NCBI GenBank assembly: GCA_963665545.2
Contig: CAXXKZ010000007.1
Span: forward strand, 372,001-436,000
DNA length: 64,000 nucleotides
Direction of reading: 5' to 3'
DNA from: G963665545 sp963665545
Lineage (GTDB): Bacteria; Pseudomonadota; Gammaproteobacteria; Xanthomonadales; SZUA-36
Position 1 is the first letter of the stretch. The number at the start of each line of letters is the position of its first letter. The translations under genes were made by a program, and so were the position numbers. The notes under the pieces were generated by a model that saw only the letters and a program-made list of their open reading frames with translations, was not told where the DNA came from and did no database searches. Of the stretch, positions 1 to 8,349 are shown piece after piece.

Positions 1-402
1 GATGATGGCGACGATTTCTCCCTCGTAGTCCAGTTGTTCTGAGACTGAAGGTCGAACGATCGGTTGCCGGTGCCCGATGAGCGTGGACCTGAACCGGGTG
101 AACAAGGTGGGGAAGTTAGGTTGTTCGAAATGGGTCTCGGCGGCATGGTCGCGGTAGTTGAGTTCGATGCAGATGATCTTGGGCGGATTGCGCAGTGGCG
201 GCAGAACCGTGACGTGCGCCGGGTCAATTTCCGTCCCAGCCAGCAGTGCCTGCGCCGCAACGCTCAAGTCATATTCTGCGCCGATCAAATCGCCCAAGGT
301 CCCCGGGAAGCGGTCCTCGCCCGGCATGAGTCCGATCCAACGCTCCGCGTGCCGTATGGCCAGGCCTTCGTGTCCGCCTGATTGATATGCCATGAATTTC
401 AT
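1..402 (-). CDS. Fumarylacetoacetate hydrolase (FAH) family protein, N-terminal part
   Basis: Only the first 134 codons are present; the gene runs off the left edge. The ATG at 402 opens MKFMAYQSGG. Residues 75-86 (KIICIELNYRDH) match the family signature that begins the FAH catalytic fold, and DYEGE at 125-129 supplies the first E-x-E metal ligands. FAH-fold enzymes are cytosolic Mg2+-dependent hydrolases, hydratases or decarboxylases acting on 2-keto or acylpyruvate substrates in aromatic and sugar catabolism. The exact substrate cannot be read from this fragment. One oddity is Glu80, where the family nearly always has Gly (a GAA codon, one transition from GGA). The gene is transcribed away from the protease gene. 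Confidence 0.85.
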   Translation of the reverse strand, partial: MKFMAYQSGGHEGLAIRHAERWIGLMPGEDRFPGTLGDLIGAEYDLSVAAQALLAGTEIDPAHVTVLPPLRNPPKIICIELNYRDHAAETHFEQPNFPTLFTRFRSTLIGHRQPIVRPSVSEQLDYEGEIVAII

Positions 403-533
403 TGCGCAATCATCCCTAATTCCCCGGGCAATTGCTACACAGGCACAAGAGCCGAAGACAGGAGCAGGCCCGCGGGGATGCCGCAGCGGAAGTTTGTCGA
501 GACCAACGAGACGCCCGTGATTTTGCGATAATA

Positions 534-1826
534 ATGGCCATGCTTGTCAAATTGCCCTTGTCCCAGCTGCCAACTCTGTTCCTGGTCATGCTCTGCGCCT
601 GCACGGTGCAGGCCGAGGAAGCTGTTTCTATCTCGGAAACGGCAGGTGTCTTTTCGACCTGGCAGGACCGCGTCATCCAGATTCAGGTGATTGACAAACA
701 GGCCGGCACCAAGGCGGGCATCGGGTCCGGATTCTTCGCCGGCCGCTCAAGGTGGGTGGTCACCAACTATCACGTCGTTGCAGAATTGGTCAATGAACCC
801 GGCAAATACACTGCCCGCTATGTCGCTGATTTTGGGCTGGAAGGCAGTTTGGAATTGCTGGCAGTGGATGCTGTGCATGATCTGGCACTGTTGCAAACCG
901 AGGATTTGGAGCGAGTCTCTTTGGAGATCGAGACTGCCACCCAGCCTCAGGGCGACTGTCTTTATGCCATGGGCTATCCCTTCGATATCGGCCTGACGAT
1001 TGTTGAGGGCACGTACAACGGCCTGCTGGAAAAGTCGCTCTATGAAAAGCTGCATTACACCGGGTCGATCAACCCTGGAATGAGCGGGGGTCCGGCGATC
1101 AATTCAGCCGTGCGGGTCGTGGGCGTGAACGTCTCAACGGCCGGCAATCAGGTCAGTTTCCTCGTGCCGGCAATATACGTGGGAGAGTTGCTCGCAAACA
1201 GTTCAGGCGAGGTTGCGACCGAGCCAGCCCTGCGCCTGGCGGTGGGCAGCCAACTGCTGGAAAACCAACAGCGCCTGGGCAGCCGATTGCTGGCGGAAAG
1301 ACTGCCCACTACTCAATTGAACAATTATTCGGTACCCGCCGCACTGGCGGCATTCATCAACTGCTGGGGGAATTCTGATGACAAGGGAAAGGAAGACATT
1401 GCCCTGGTCTACTACCGTTGCCAGACGGGCGACGACATATTCCTGTCCGGATCATTGTCAACCGGAATTATTCGCTACCAACATGATCTGATATCCAGCC
1501 GTGAACTCAATCCTTTCCGGTTTTACCATCAATTAGAACAGCGTGGTCAGTTTCCCCAATTGCGACTGGATGGCGATGAAAATTCCGTCAGCAACTATGC
1601 CTGCGAGTCCGATTTTGTCGATCAAACCGGCCTGCCGCTGAAAGTGACCTTCTGCCTCAGAAAGTATCTCGAATTCGACGGGCTTTACGATGTGTACCTG
1701 ACCGCCATATCCGTGCATGCCTCTCGTGAAGCGCTGCAGAGCACACTGGTGCTCGCCGGGTTTAGCTGGACAAACCTCAGCGCCCTTTCGGCCCGATTTC
1801 TGGAGGCGCTCAAATGGCAAAAATGA
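534..1826 (+). CDS. Secreted trypsin-like serine protease with unknown C-terminal domain
   Basis: The start at the ATG at 534 is chosen because it opens a signal peptide (hydrophobic residues about 8-25, likely cleavage after VQA); an ATG at 540 is an alternative. The catalytic triad is readable: His80 in VTNYHVV, Asp116 in DAVHDLALL and Ser184 in NPGMSGGPA, the DegP/HtrA-like S1 arrangement. No PDZ domain follows. Instead about 200 residues of unrecognised sequence with several Cys extend to the end of the 430-aa product. This predicts a periplasmic or envelope-anchored protease. The gene end overlaps the start of the FHA-domain gene by 13 bases, so the two are probably translationally coupled. 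Substrate unknown. Confidence 0.85.
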   Translation: MAMLVKLPLSQLPTLFLVMLCACTVQAEEAVSISETAGVFSTWQDRVIQIQVIDKQAGTKAGIGSGFFAGRSRWVVTNYHVVAELVNEPGKYTARYVADFGLEGSLELLAVDAVHDLALLQTEDLERVSLEIETATQPQGDCLYAMGYPFDIGLTIVEGTYNGLLEKSLYEKLHYTGSINPGMSGGPAINSAVRVVGVNVSTAGNQVSFLVPAIYVGELLANSSGEVATEPALRLAVGSQLLENQQRLGSRLLAERLPTTQLNNYSVPAALAAFINCWGNSDDKGKEDIALVYYRCQTGDDIFLSGSLSTGIIRYQHDLISSRELNPFRFYHQLEQRGQFPQLRLDGDENSVSNYACESDFVDQTGLPLKVTFCLRKYLEFDGLYDVYLTAISVHASREALQSTLVLAGFSWTNLSALSARFLEALKWQK

Positions 1827-2825
1827 GTCCGGACGTCCCCGATTCCCGGCACCAGGAGGCCGGAGCAATTCGTGGGGTCATCGAATTGCTGGGCCGTTCT
1901 GGGCTGTTACTCCAACGCTTGCCCTACCACGGCAACACGATCAAAATTGGCCGGGCCTATGACAATGACATTATCGTCTCAGACCCTTACGTTTGCCCGC
2001 ACCACCTGGTGATCCAAGAACATGATGGTGGTTCTGTGGGTGCATGATCTGGACTCCCTCAACGGCAGCTATCTCGGGAACAATTCGGGTCGAATTGAGC
2101 GTGCCGCCATGGCAGATGGTGATGTCGTCCATTTAGGCCACAGCCGGCTGCGCTTCAGCGCCCCCGGGACGCAGGTTGCCGATACCTGGCTGGATACGGC
2201 CCGGCATGGCATTTTGTCCTGGTTCGATCATCCGCTTACGCTTGTGGTGACCGTGTTATTGGCCTGCCTGGTGATGGTGGCAGATACCTTGCTCGAGTCA
2301 ATTGAAGCGCTGGCAATCAGTCAATTTGCTTACGAATTGTTCTACCCGGTGATCGGCCTGCTTTTGTGGTCCGGATTCTGGTCGCTGCTCAACCGCGTCA
2401 TCGTCCACCGCGCCAATCTGTCAGTGCATCTGGCCATTGCATCCAGCGGCGTTGTCGCGCTGTTCGTCTTTGGCCACGTGGTCGAACTGCTCTGTTTTGC
2501 ATTCGCCCTGGACACGATGCTGGCCTTGGCGATGATGGTGGAAAGAATCCTGATTTTGTCGTTGGTGCTGTACGCTCATTTGCGCTTTGCGACGCACGGA
2601 TTGAGCTGGACCAGGGCTGCAATGGCCGCCCTGGCGGGGCTGATTCTGGTGGCCACGCCAACGATCAGCGAAATGGTCGACCGGCAAAGGTTTAACAGCC
2701 TGCCTGAGCTGGATCCGTTGCTCAAACCTCCCCCCTTTCAGTGGCGCCAGGGTTTGACTACACAATCGTTCTTCGAGAAGGCTGCGTCTTTGCAAATTGA
2801 GCTCGATGAAGCCACAGCGGATTGA
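1814..2825 (+). pseudogene. FHA-domain membrane protein, interrupted by a frameshift
   Basis: The first reading frame (1814-2047) carries the first half of a forkhead-associated (FHA) phosphothreonine-binding domain: IKIGRAYDNDIIVSD, then PYVCPHH, where a Ser usually precedes the His pair. It stops at 2047. The second half (WVHDLDSLNGSYL) resumes in the +1 frame and runs to 2825. The two halves join around 2033-2040 if one base is skipped or two lost bases (a TG in a GTGTGG context) are restored. After the FHA domain come about five hydrophobic segments (roughly 2205-2670) and a soluble tail of about 50 residues. The intact product would be about 337 aa, an inner-membrane protein with a cytosolic FHA domain. 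I see no slippery heptamer, so assembly error or mutation is likelier than programmed shifting. It is coupled to the upstream protease. Confidence 0.8.
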
Positions 2826-2828
2826 GGA

Positions 2829-3425
2829 TCAGCCGGACTGACATTCGTGATGGGCAGGACAACTGACTAAATGGTCGTTGACCAACCCGCCCGCCTGCAT
2901 GAAGGCATAACAGGTGGTTGGCCCGACAAAGCGGAAACCGCTTTTTTTCAACGCCTTGCTCATCAATGTGGATTGCGCAGTGGTCGCTGGCAGTTGAGCC
3001 ATTTCTTTCCATTGATTCTGAATGCTCCGCTGATCTACGAATGTCCACACCAATTCGCTCAGTGACGCGCCTTCGTCCCACAAGGCCAGTATCCTACGTG
3101 CGTTGTTGACGGTGGCTTCAATCTTGCCGCGGTGGCGGACGATGGCTGGGTCAAGCACCAATTTGTCGATCTTGAATTGGTCGTAGCCTGCCACGCGGCG
3201 CGGGTCAAAATCGGCAAACAGGCGTCGATAGCCCTTGCGCTTGCGCAGGATAGTAAGCCAGCTCAGGCCGGCCTGAGCGCCTTCGAGCGTGAGCATTTCA
3301 AACAGCTTGTTTTCGCCGTATTCCGGTCTGCCCTACTCGTGGTCGTGGTACTGGATGTTGAGGGGGTCGGAGCCGGCCCATCCACATCTCGAATCCCAGC
3401 CACCCTTGCTAACCGCATCAGCCAT
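2829..3425 (-). pseudogene. tag: DNA-3-methyladenine glycosylase I with an in-frame amber codon
   Basis: The full reading frame from the ATG at 3425 is 198 codons, the usual Tag length. It begins with the zinc Cys and substrate region (CGWAGSDPL, then IQYHDHE). Codon 31 (3333-3335) is TAG where the family has the Trp of HDxEWG. Everything after it is intact: LFEMLTLEGAQAGLSW, VGPTTCYAFMQ, and the C-terminal VNDH...CPAHHEC zinc ligands. Restart at the ATG at 3296 would lack the conserved N-terminus. Tag excises N3-methyladenine in base-excision repair. The start overlaps the stop of the dehydratase gene, so they are one operon. The change is a single transition from TGG. It could be a sequencing error or a recent null allele. 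Confidence 0.85.
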
Positions 3426-4434
3426 CGGAGGGTTCGCCGGCAATCACTCCTGCCCAGAAATGCGGATCGATGTTGCCGCCCGTGATAATGGCGCAGACGC
3501 GGCGGTCTTCAAAATGCTGTGGGTAGCGCCTGATGGCCGCGATAACAGTTGCCGATGAGGGCTCGATGGGTAATCGAATGTAGCGCCAGAACAGCGCCAT
3601 TGCCTGTTGAATTTCTTCGTCGCTGATCAGCAGTACGTCGGCAACGTTGTTCCTTATCAAGGCGAAATTCTTGTGGCCAATCAATGCCCGGAGCCCATCC
3701 GCGATGGTGTCCGCCTCAAGTGTTTCGGCCTTCTTTCCGGCCTGCAGACTTTCGAAGGTGTCTGCAGCACCCTCTGGCTCGGCGCCATACACTTCAACTC
3801 CGCTGGCAGCGGCCACGATGGATACGCCGCCGATCAGTCCACCGCCGCCAATCGGCACGACAATGACTTCGATGCTGTCATTCTGATTCAGGATTTCAAT
3901 GGCAGTGGTGCCCTGCCCGGAGATTATGCGGTTGTCATCGTAGGGTGGAATGGGCGCCAGACCCTGGTCTACCAGCTTGGACAGGCCGGCATAGCGGGCC
4001 GCGTGGTTCGGTTCACAGAAGTGGATGACGCCGCCGTTGCGTCGCACCGATGCCAATTTGGCTGGCACTGAATTGCGTGGCATGACCACATGTGCCGTCC
4101 TGCCGTCCAGTTTGGCAGCGAGGGCAAGTGCAGCACCATGATTGCCGGATGATTCAGTGGCCACGTCTCCTTCGATACCCTGCGCGCGCATCAACGCGAT
4201 GGCATGACTCGCGCCGCGAAACTTGAAGGCCCCTGTTTGCTGCAGGTTTTCGCATTTCACGAAAAGCCGGCAGCCCAGCTCAGCGTCCAGACCGGGGTCG
4301 CTCAGCAGTGGTGTGGTGTTGACTTTGTCGCGGATCAGGCTGGCGGCCCGCTTGACGTCATTGAGATTCGGCAGCGATTGGTGCTCGACAATTGCCGTGT
4401 CGGACATTGATTGTGGTTCAGATTGATTGCTCAT
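3418..4434 (-). CDS. Threonine/serine dehydratase-like PLP enzyme
   Basis: This is a fold-type II PLP enzyme of 338 aa. The start at 4434 (MSNQSEPQ) is chosen because upstream codons look non-coding; an in-frame Met eight residues later is also possible. GAFKFRGA carries the Schiff-base Lys, SSGNHG binds the cofactor and substrate carboxylate, and GGGGLIGG binds the PLP phosphate. There is no C-terminal ACT regulatory domain, so it resembles catabolic threonine dehydratase or serine racemase rather than biosynthetic IlvA. The expected reaction is deamination of Thr/Ser (or hydroxyaspartate) to a 2-keto acid in the cytosol. It is divergent from pepN, and tag begins at its stop codon. Confidence 0.85.
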   Translation of the reverse strand: MSNQSEPQSMSDTAIVEHQSLPNLNDVKRAASLIRDKVNTTPLLSDPGLDAELGCRLFVKCENLQQTGAFKFRGASHAIALMRAQGIEGDVATESSGNHGAALALAAKLDGRTAHVVMPRNSVPAKLASVRRNGGVIHFCEPNHAARYAGLSKLVDQGLAPIPPYDDNRIISGQGTTAIEILNQNDSIEVIVVPIGGGGLIGGVSIVAAASGVEVYGAEPEGAADTFESLQAGKKAETLEADTIADGLRALIGHKNFALIRNNVADVLLISDEEIQQAMALFWRYIRLPIEPSSATVIAAIRRYPQHFEDRRVCAIITGGNIDPHFWAGVIAGEPSDG

Positions 4435-4445
4435 ATGCCTATAAT
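4417..4445 (+). promoter_or_regulatory. Putative sigma-70 promoter for pepN
   Basis: TTCAGA at 4417-4422 and a perfect TATAAT at 4440-4445 are separated by 17 bases and lie about 85 bases upstream of the pepN ATG. The element overlaps the first codons of the divergent dehydratase gene. The -10 is strong and the -35 weak. Called by eye. Confidence 0.4.
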
Positions 4446-4527
4446 ACTGGCCGCACCGGCCTCGCCGCCAGCATTGATCTGCACGCGACAAACTGCCGGG
4501 CATGTTCTCATCGGACGGAACAACCAA

Positions 4528-7176
4528 ATGAAAAAAGGTGCGACCGGACCAACAACATATCGCAGCGAATACATCGCTTTTGGATGGAGGCTTGAGCGCG
4601 TCCGTTTGAGGTTTGATATTGGCGAGGACGCGACCCTGGTGCACAGCGAATTGTTACTGCACAGGCAGCACGTTGAGGGTACAACACAGGACCTTGTGCT
4701 GCATGGTCAAGAACTTGAGCTGCTTGAGGTGGTGGTCGACGGTCAGGCTCTCTCACAGGAAGCCTATCGTTGTGACGCCGATCAACTGGTCATTCCGGCA
4801 CTGCCCGACCGCTGCACTTTGAACCTGTCCGTCAGAATCAAGCCGCAGGAGAATTCTGCCCTCGAAGGGCTTTACGCTTGCGGTAATTTCATGCTCACTC
4901 AGTGCGAGGCGGAGGGTTTTCGCAAGATCACCTATTTCCCCGACCGGCCTGACGTTATGACCACTTATGAAGTCACCATAGAGGCTGACCGGAATCGTTA
5001 CCCGGTGTTGCTTTCCAACGGCAACCGGGTGGATTCAGGGGAAACTGAAGACAACAGGCATTGGGTGACATGGCACGACCCCTTCCCCAAACCTTGTTAC
5101 CTTTTTGCGCTGGTCGCCGGCGATCTGGCGCATATCGAAGACGAATTCGTCACGGCTAGCACCCGACGCGTGACACTGCGCGTATATGTGGAGCATAGAA
5201 ATATTGACCGCTGTCGCCACGCCATGGATTCGCTGATCAAATCAATGCGGTGGGACGAAGAGCGCTTCGGGCTGGAGTACGACCTCGATGTATACAACGT
5301 CGTGGCCACGGATGATTTCAACATGGGGGCAATGGAAAACAAGTCCCTCAACATTTTCAACTCCAAGTATGTATTGGCGCGGCCGGACACGGCCACGGAC
5401 GCTGATTACCAGGCCATTGAAGGGGTGATCGGTCACGAATATTTTCACAATTGGACTGGCAATCGGGTGACCTGCCGCGACTGGTTTCAGTTAACGCTGA
5501 AAGAGGGGTTGACGGTATTTCGGGATCAGGAATTCTCTGCTGACATGCAATCCAGGGCAGTGCAACGCATTCAAGACGTTCGGGTCTTGCGCAACCGGCA
5601 GTTCCCCGAGGACGCGGGCCCAATGTCGCATCCGATCCGGCCTGACGAATATGTTGAAGTAAACAACTTCTACACCATGACTGTATACCAGAAGGGCGCC
5701 ACGATCATTCGCATGTTCCACACGATACTGGGCGAAGAAGGTTTCCAGAAAGGCATGAAGCTTTACTTTGAGCGCCACGATGGCCAGGCAGTGACCTGCG
5801 ACGATTTTATCGCAGCCATGGCCGATGCCAATGATACAAACCTGGCAGCATTCGGTCGCTGGTATCAGCAGTCCGGGACGCCGCAACTGACGGTCACTTC
5901 GCGCTACGATGCTGACCTGAGGGAGTACACCCTCAGTATCCGCCAACACACGCCACCGACACAGGATCAGCCAGACAAAGTGCCCCTGGTGATCCCTCTT
6001 CGAATGGGATTGCTTGGCAGTGACGGTGCCGCCTTGCCCCTTCAGTTGGCCGGTGAAGCGGCCGATGCGTCGGTTTCCGCTGACCGCTTGTTTCTCCTTC
6101 ATGAAGAGAAGGAATCGATAACCTTTGTGAATGTCGACGAGGCGCCGGTGCCTTCACTGCTGCGAGAGTTTTCGGCTCCGGTAAAGCTCAGTTATGACTA
6201 CAGTGACGCTGACCTGGCCTTGCTGATGGCCAGAGACAGCGATACTTTTGTGCGCTGGGAAGCCGCCCAGCTACTGGCCCAAAAGGGGATTCTGGATCAG
6301 GTCGCCCAGCTGGCCAGTGGTAAGAAGATGCAGATGCCCGAGGCCATCGTGCAAGCATTTTCAAAATTGGTCGCTGACGGCGAGACCGATCCGGCACTGA
6401 TTGCAGAGGCCCTTATTTTGCCCAGCGAGGAGTACCTGGCGGAGCAGATGGACACCGTGGACGTGGACGGAATTTTTGCAGCCAGGGAATTCACGAAGAG
6501 TCTGTTTGCACAGCGTTTGTGGCCAGCCCTGGTTCAGCGCTACGCCGTTCTGAACGATGGTATCCCCTACGCCAAGACAGCGGAAGCAGTGTCCCGGCGG
6601 CGCCTCAAAAACGTCCTGCTTGCTTACCTGGTAACCCAGCCCGACGGCCAGCAATATGCCGAACAGCAGCTACGGGCAAGCGACAACATGACCGATACTC
6701 TGGCCGCGCTGCGGTCTCTGGTCATGTGTGGTTCCGCCGTCAAAGACGAGGCATTGTCCGAGTTCGAAGACCGGTGGTCTGACGACCCATTGGTGACGGA
6801 CAAGTGGTTCAGCCTGCAGGCCATGGTGCCGGGTCCGGGCACCGCGGCCCAGGTTAAACGGCTGATGGGGCATGCCGCCTTTTCGATTCGCAACCCAAAC
6901 AAGGTGCGCGCCTTGCTGGGTGTTTTCTCCATGTCAAACCCAACCGGATTTCATACTCGCAGCGGTGACGGCTACGCCCTTGTTGCAGACCAGGTCATCG
7001 AACTCAACGCCATTAATCCGCAAATGGCGGCGCGCACCGTGTCGGCTTTCAACCAGTGGCGAAGGTACGATGACAATCGCAGCACCTTGATGAGAGAGCA
7101 GCTGCAGAGAATTGCTGACATTGATGGTTTGTCTCCTGATGTGGGTGAAATCGTCGCTAATGCACTAGAGACATGA
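4528..7176 (+). CDS. pepN: Aminopeptidase N (M1 family)
   Basis: An 882-residue product starting at MKKGATGP (ATG at 4528; the open frame upstream lacks coding character). The exopeptidase motif GAMEN is at residues 267-271 and the zinc site HEYFHNW starts at His303, with the third ligand Glu in LKEGLT about 23 residues on. The length and the C-terminal helical domain (through LMREQLQRIADI) match the gammaproteobacterial PepN/ePepN type. It removes N-terminal residues from cytosolic peptides in the last step of protein turnover. The stop overlaps the start of the next gene by 4 bases, suggesting a two-gene transcript. Confidence 0.95.
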   Translation: MKKGATGPTTYRSEYIAFGWRLERVRLRFDIGEDATLVHSELLLHRQHVEGTTQDLVLHGQELELLEVVVDGQALSQEAYRCDADQLVIPALPDRCTLNLSVRIKPQENSALEGLYACGNFMLTQCEAEGFRKITYFPDRPDVMTTYEVTIEADRNRYPVLLSNGNRVDSGETEDNRHWVTWHDPFPKPCYLFALVAGDLAHIEDEFVTASTRRVTLRVYVEHRNIDRCRHAMDSLIKSMRWDEERFGLEYDLDVYNVVATDDFNMGAMENKSLNIFNSKYVLARPDTATDADYQAIEGVIGHEYFHNWTGNRVTCRDWFQLTLKEGLTVFRDQEFSADMQSRAVQRIQDVRVLRNRQFPEDAGPMSHPIRPDEYVEVNNFYTMTVYQKGATIIRMFHTILGEEGFQKGMKLYFERHDGQAVTCDDFIAAMADANDTNLAAFGRWYQQSGTPQLTVTSRYDADLREYTLSIRQHTPPTQDQPDKVPLVIPLRMGLLGSDGAALPLQLAGEAADASVSADRLFLLHEEKESITFVNVDEAPVPSLLREFSAPVKLSYDYSDADLALLMARDSDTFVRWEAAQLLAQKGILDQVAQLASGKKMQMPEAIVQAFSKLVADGETDPALIAEALILPSEEYLAEQMDTVDVDGIFAAREFTKSLFAQRLWPALVQRYAVLNDGIPYAKTAEAVSRRRLKNVLLAYLVTQPDGQQYAEQQLRASDNMTDTLAALRSLVMCGSAVKDEALSEFEDRWSDDPLVTDKWFSLQAMVPGPGTAAQVKRLMGHAAFSIRNPNKVRALLGVFSMSNPTGFHTRSGDGYALVADQVIELNAINPQMAARTVSAFNQWRRYDDNRSTLMREQLQRIADIDGLSPDVGEIVANALET

Positions 7177-8003
7177 ACATCATCGCACTGATTGACGCAA
7201 TTCCACTGGTGCCGCTGCTGCTCATAGCGGTTGGCTCAATGGTTGGGTGCATCGAGTTGGGGTTTTATATCGGATCGGTTCATGCCGACAAATGTTACAA
7301 GGCGCAGATGGCCCAGGTGCGGGCGATTATGGGCGCCTTGCTGGGCCTGGTTGCGTTTCTGTTGGCCTTCAGTTTCAGCATGGCTCAAGGGCATTTTGAG
7401 GACCGCTCGCGGGCTTACCTGCTTGAGGCCAACGCATTGGGTGACGCGTGGCGTGCAGCCGATTTGATTGAGCCAGAAACCGGGGCGATTGCTCAGGATC
7501 TGCTGCGCCGCTATGTGGACTCCCGGGTGGCCCTTCGGGAGGCTGTTGATGACGGTCGCCGGGAAGCCGTCGAACAGCAATTTCAGGAAGCCGAGCTGGC
7601 CACATCACTATTGTGGGATGTCGCCAGAACTGCCGCGCGCAGCCATGACGAAGCGGAGACTCCGCTGACCCGTGCGGTGCTCGGTATCATTGACGCCAAG
7701 ACCCAACGGCTGCAGGCCACGCTATACAACCGAATTTCAGGCGTGATCTGGCTGACCCTGCTGGGCGTGTCCACCCTGGCAATGCTTGTGATGGGCTACC
7801 AGGCTGGCTTGACAGGTACGCGCAGCCGGCTGGCAACCTGGACCCTGGCAGTAACCTTTGCTGCAGTCATGACGCTCATTACTGACCTTGACCGGCCGAA
7901 AATGACACTGTTCAGCCTGAACAATCAGATCATGGTGGATTTGCAGTACCGAATGCACCAGGGTGACTTGCACGGAAATTACAGATCACCACTTCAGCAC
8001 TGA
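7173..8003 (+). CDS. Membrane protein resembling DUF4239 (bestrophin-like)
   Basis: A 276-aa protein with four predicted membrane segments. Two are near the N-terminus (IPLVPLLLIAVGSMVGCIEL and ALLGLVAFLLAFSFSMA) and two near the C-terminus (VIWLTLLGVSTLAMLVMGY and TWTLAVTFAAVMTLIT), enclosing a charged helical region of about 110 residues. The arrangement and the LLAFSFS...DRSRAYLLEANALGDAW stretch resemble the DUF4239 bestrophin-like family, which is thought to form anion channels; this is a family-level guess. It overlaps pepN by 4 bases and is probably co-transcribed with it. No functional link to peptide turnover is known to me. Confidence 0.7.
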   Translation: MNIIALIDAIPLVPLLLIAVGSMVGCIELGFYIGSVHADKCYKAQMAQVRAIMGALLGLVAFLLAFSFSMAQGHFEDRSRAYLLEANALGDAWRAADLIEPETGAIAQDLLRRYVDSRVALREAVDDGRREAVEQQFQEAELATSLLWDVARTAARSHDEAETPLTRAVLGIIDAKTQRLQATLYNRISGVIWLTLLGVSTLAMLVMGYQAGLTGTRSRLATWTLAVTFAAVMTLITDLDRPKMTLFSLNNQIMVDLQYRMHQGDLHGNYRSPLQH

Positions 8004-8019
8004 CATTGCGCAAAAAGTG

Positions 8020-8229
8020 TTAACAGGCCCTCAGCTCTTTTAGCAGGATCTCACGTTCAAGATCTGCCTCGGGGCGGGTGGCAAACTTCGGTGTCAATCG
8101 GGTATCGCCGCCAAAACGGATATTGAATTGGAACCCCTCTTCCTCTGTGGCTGCAAACACTCGCGTGACAAATAAAACCTTGTTCAGAACAAAGGCGTAG
8201 CCCTGCAGTTCATATACTGCTTGGGTCAT
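8020..8229 (-). CDS. Small conserved-looking hypothetical protein (69 aa)
   Basis: A complete 69-codon frame beginning MTQAVYELQG with a purine-rich GGGGGATC leader 5-12 bases upstream of the ATG. It has no signal peptide or membrane segment, and the composition is that of a soluble alpha/beta protein (alternating hydrophobic YAFVLNKVLFVTRVF, then charged EILLKELRAC). It lies convergent to the DUF4239-like gene and divergent from the lipoprotein gene. I do not recognise a family. I accept it because it fills its interval, has a plausible RBS and ordinary protein composition, and no better frame covers this DNA. Confidence 0.55.
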   Translation of the reverse strand: MTQAVYELQGYAFVLNKVLFVTRVFAATEEEGFQFNIRFGGDTRLTPKFATRPEADLEREILLKELRAC

Positions 8230-8349
8230 GATTGATCCCCCGGAAGAAAGTCGGTGACGGATTGAAACAAGACCGCCAGTCTACCCGCTTTCGTTCATAC
8301 CTGGTTCACTGGGTCCATGCTATGCTTCTTCGCGTAGACTGACTGGTGG

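Noticed and set aside
2021..2047. Programmed ribosomal frameshift in the FHA gene
   Set aside because: No slippery heptamer, shift-prone stop context or downstream structure is evident; an indel is a simpler reading.
3333..3335. Recoding of the tag amber codon (pyrrolysine or suppression)
   Set aside because: Pyrrolysine systems are not expected in this lineage and Tag needs Trp here.
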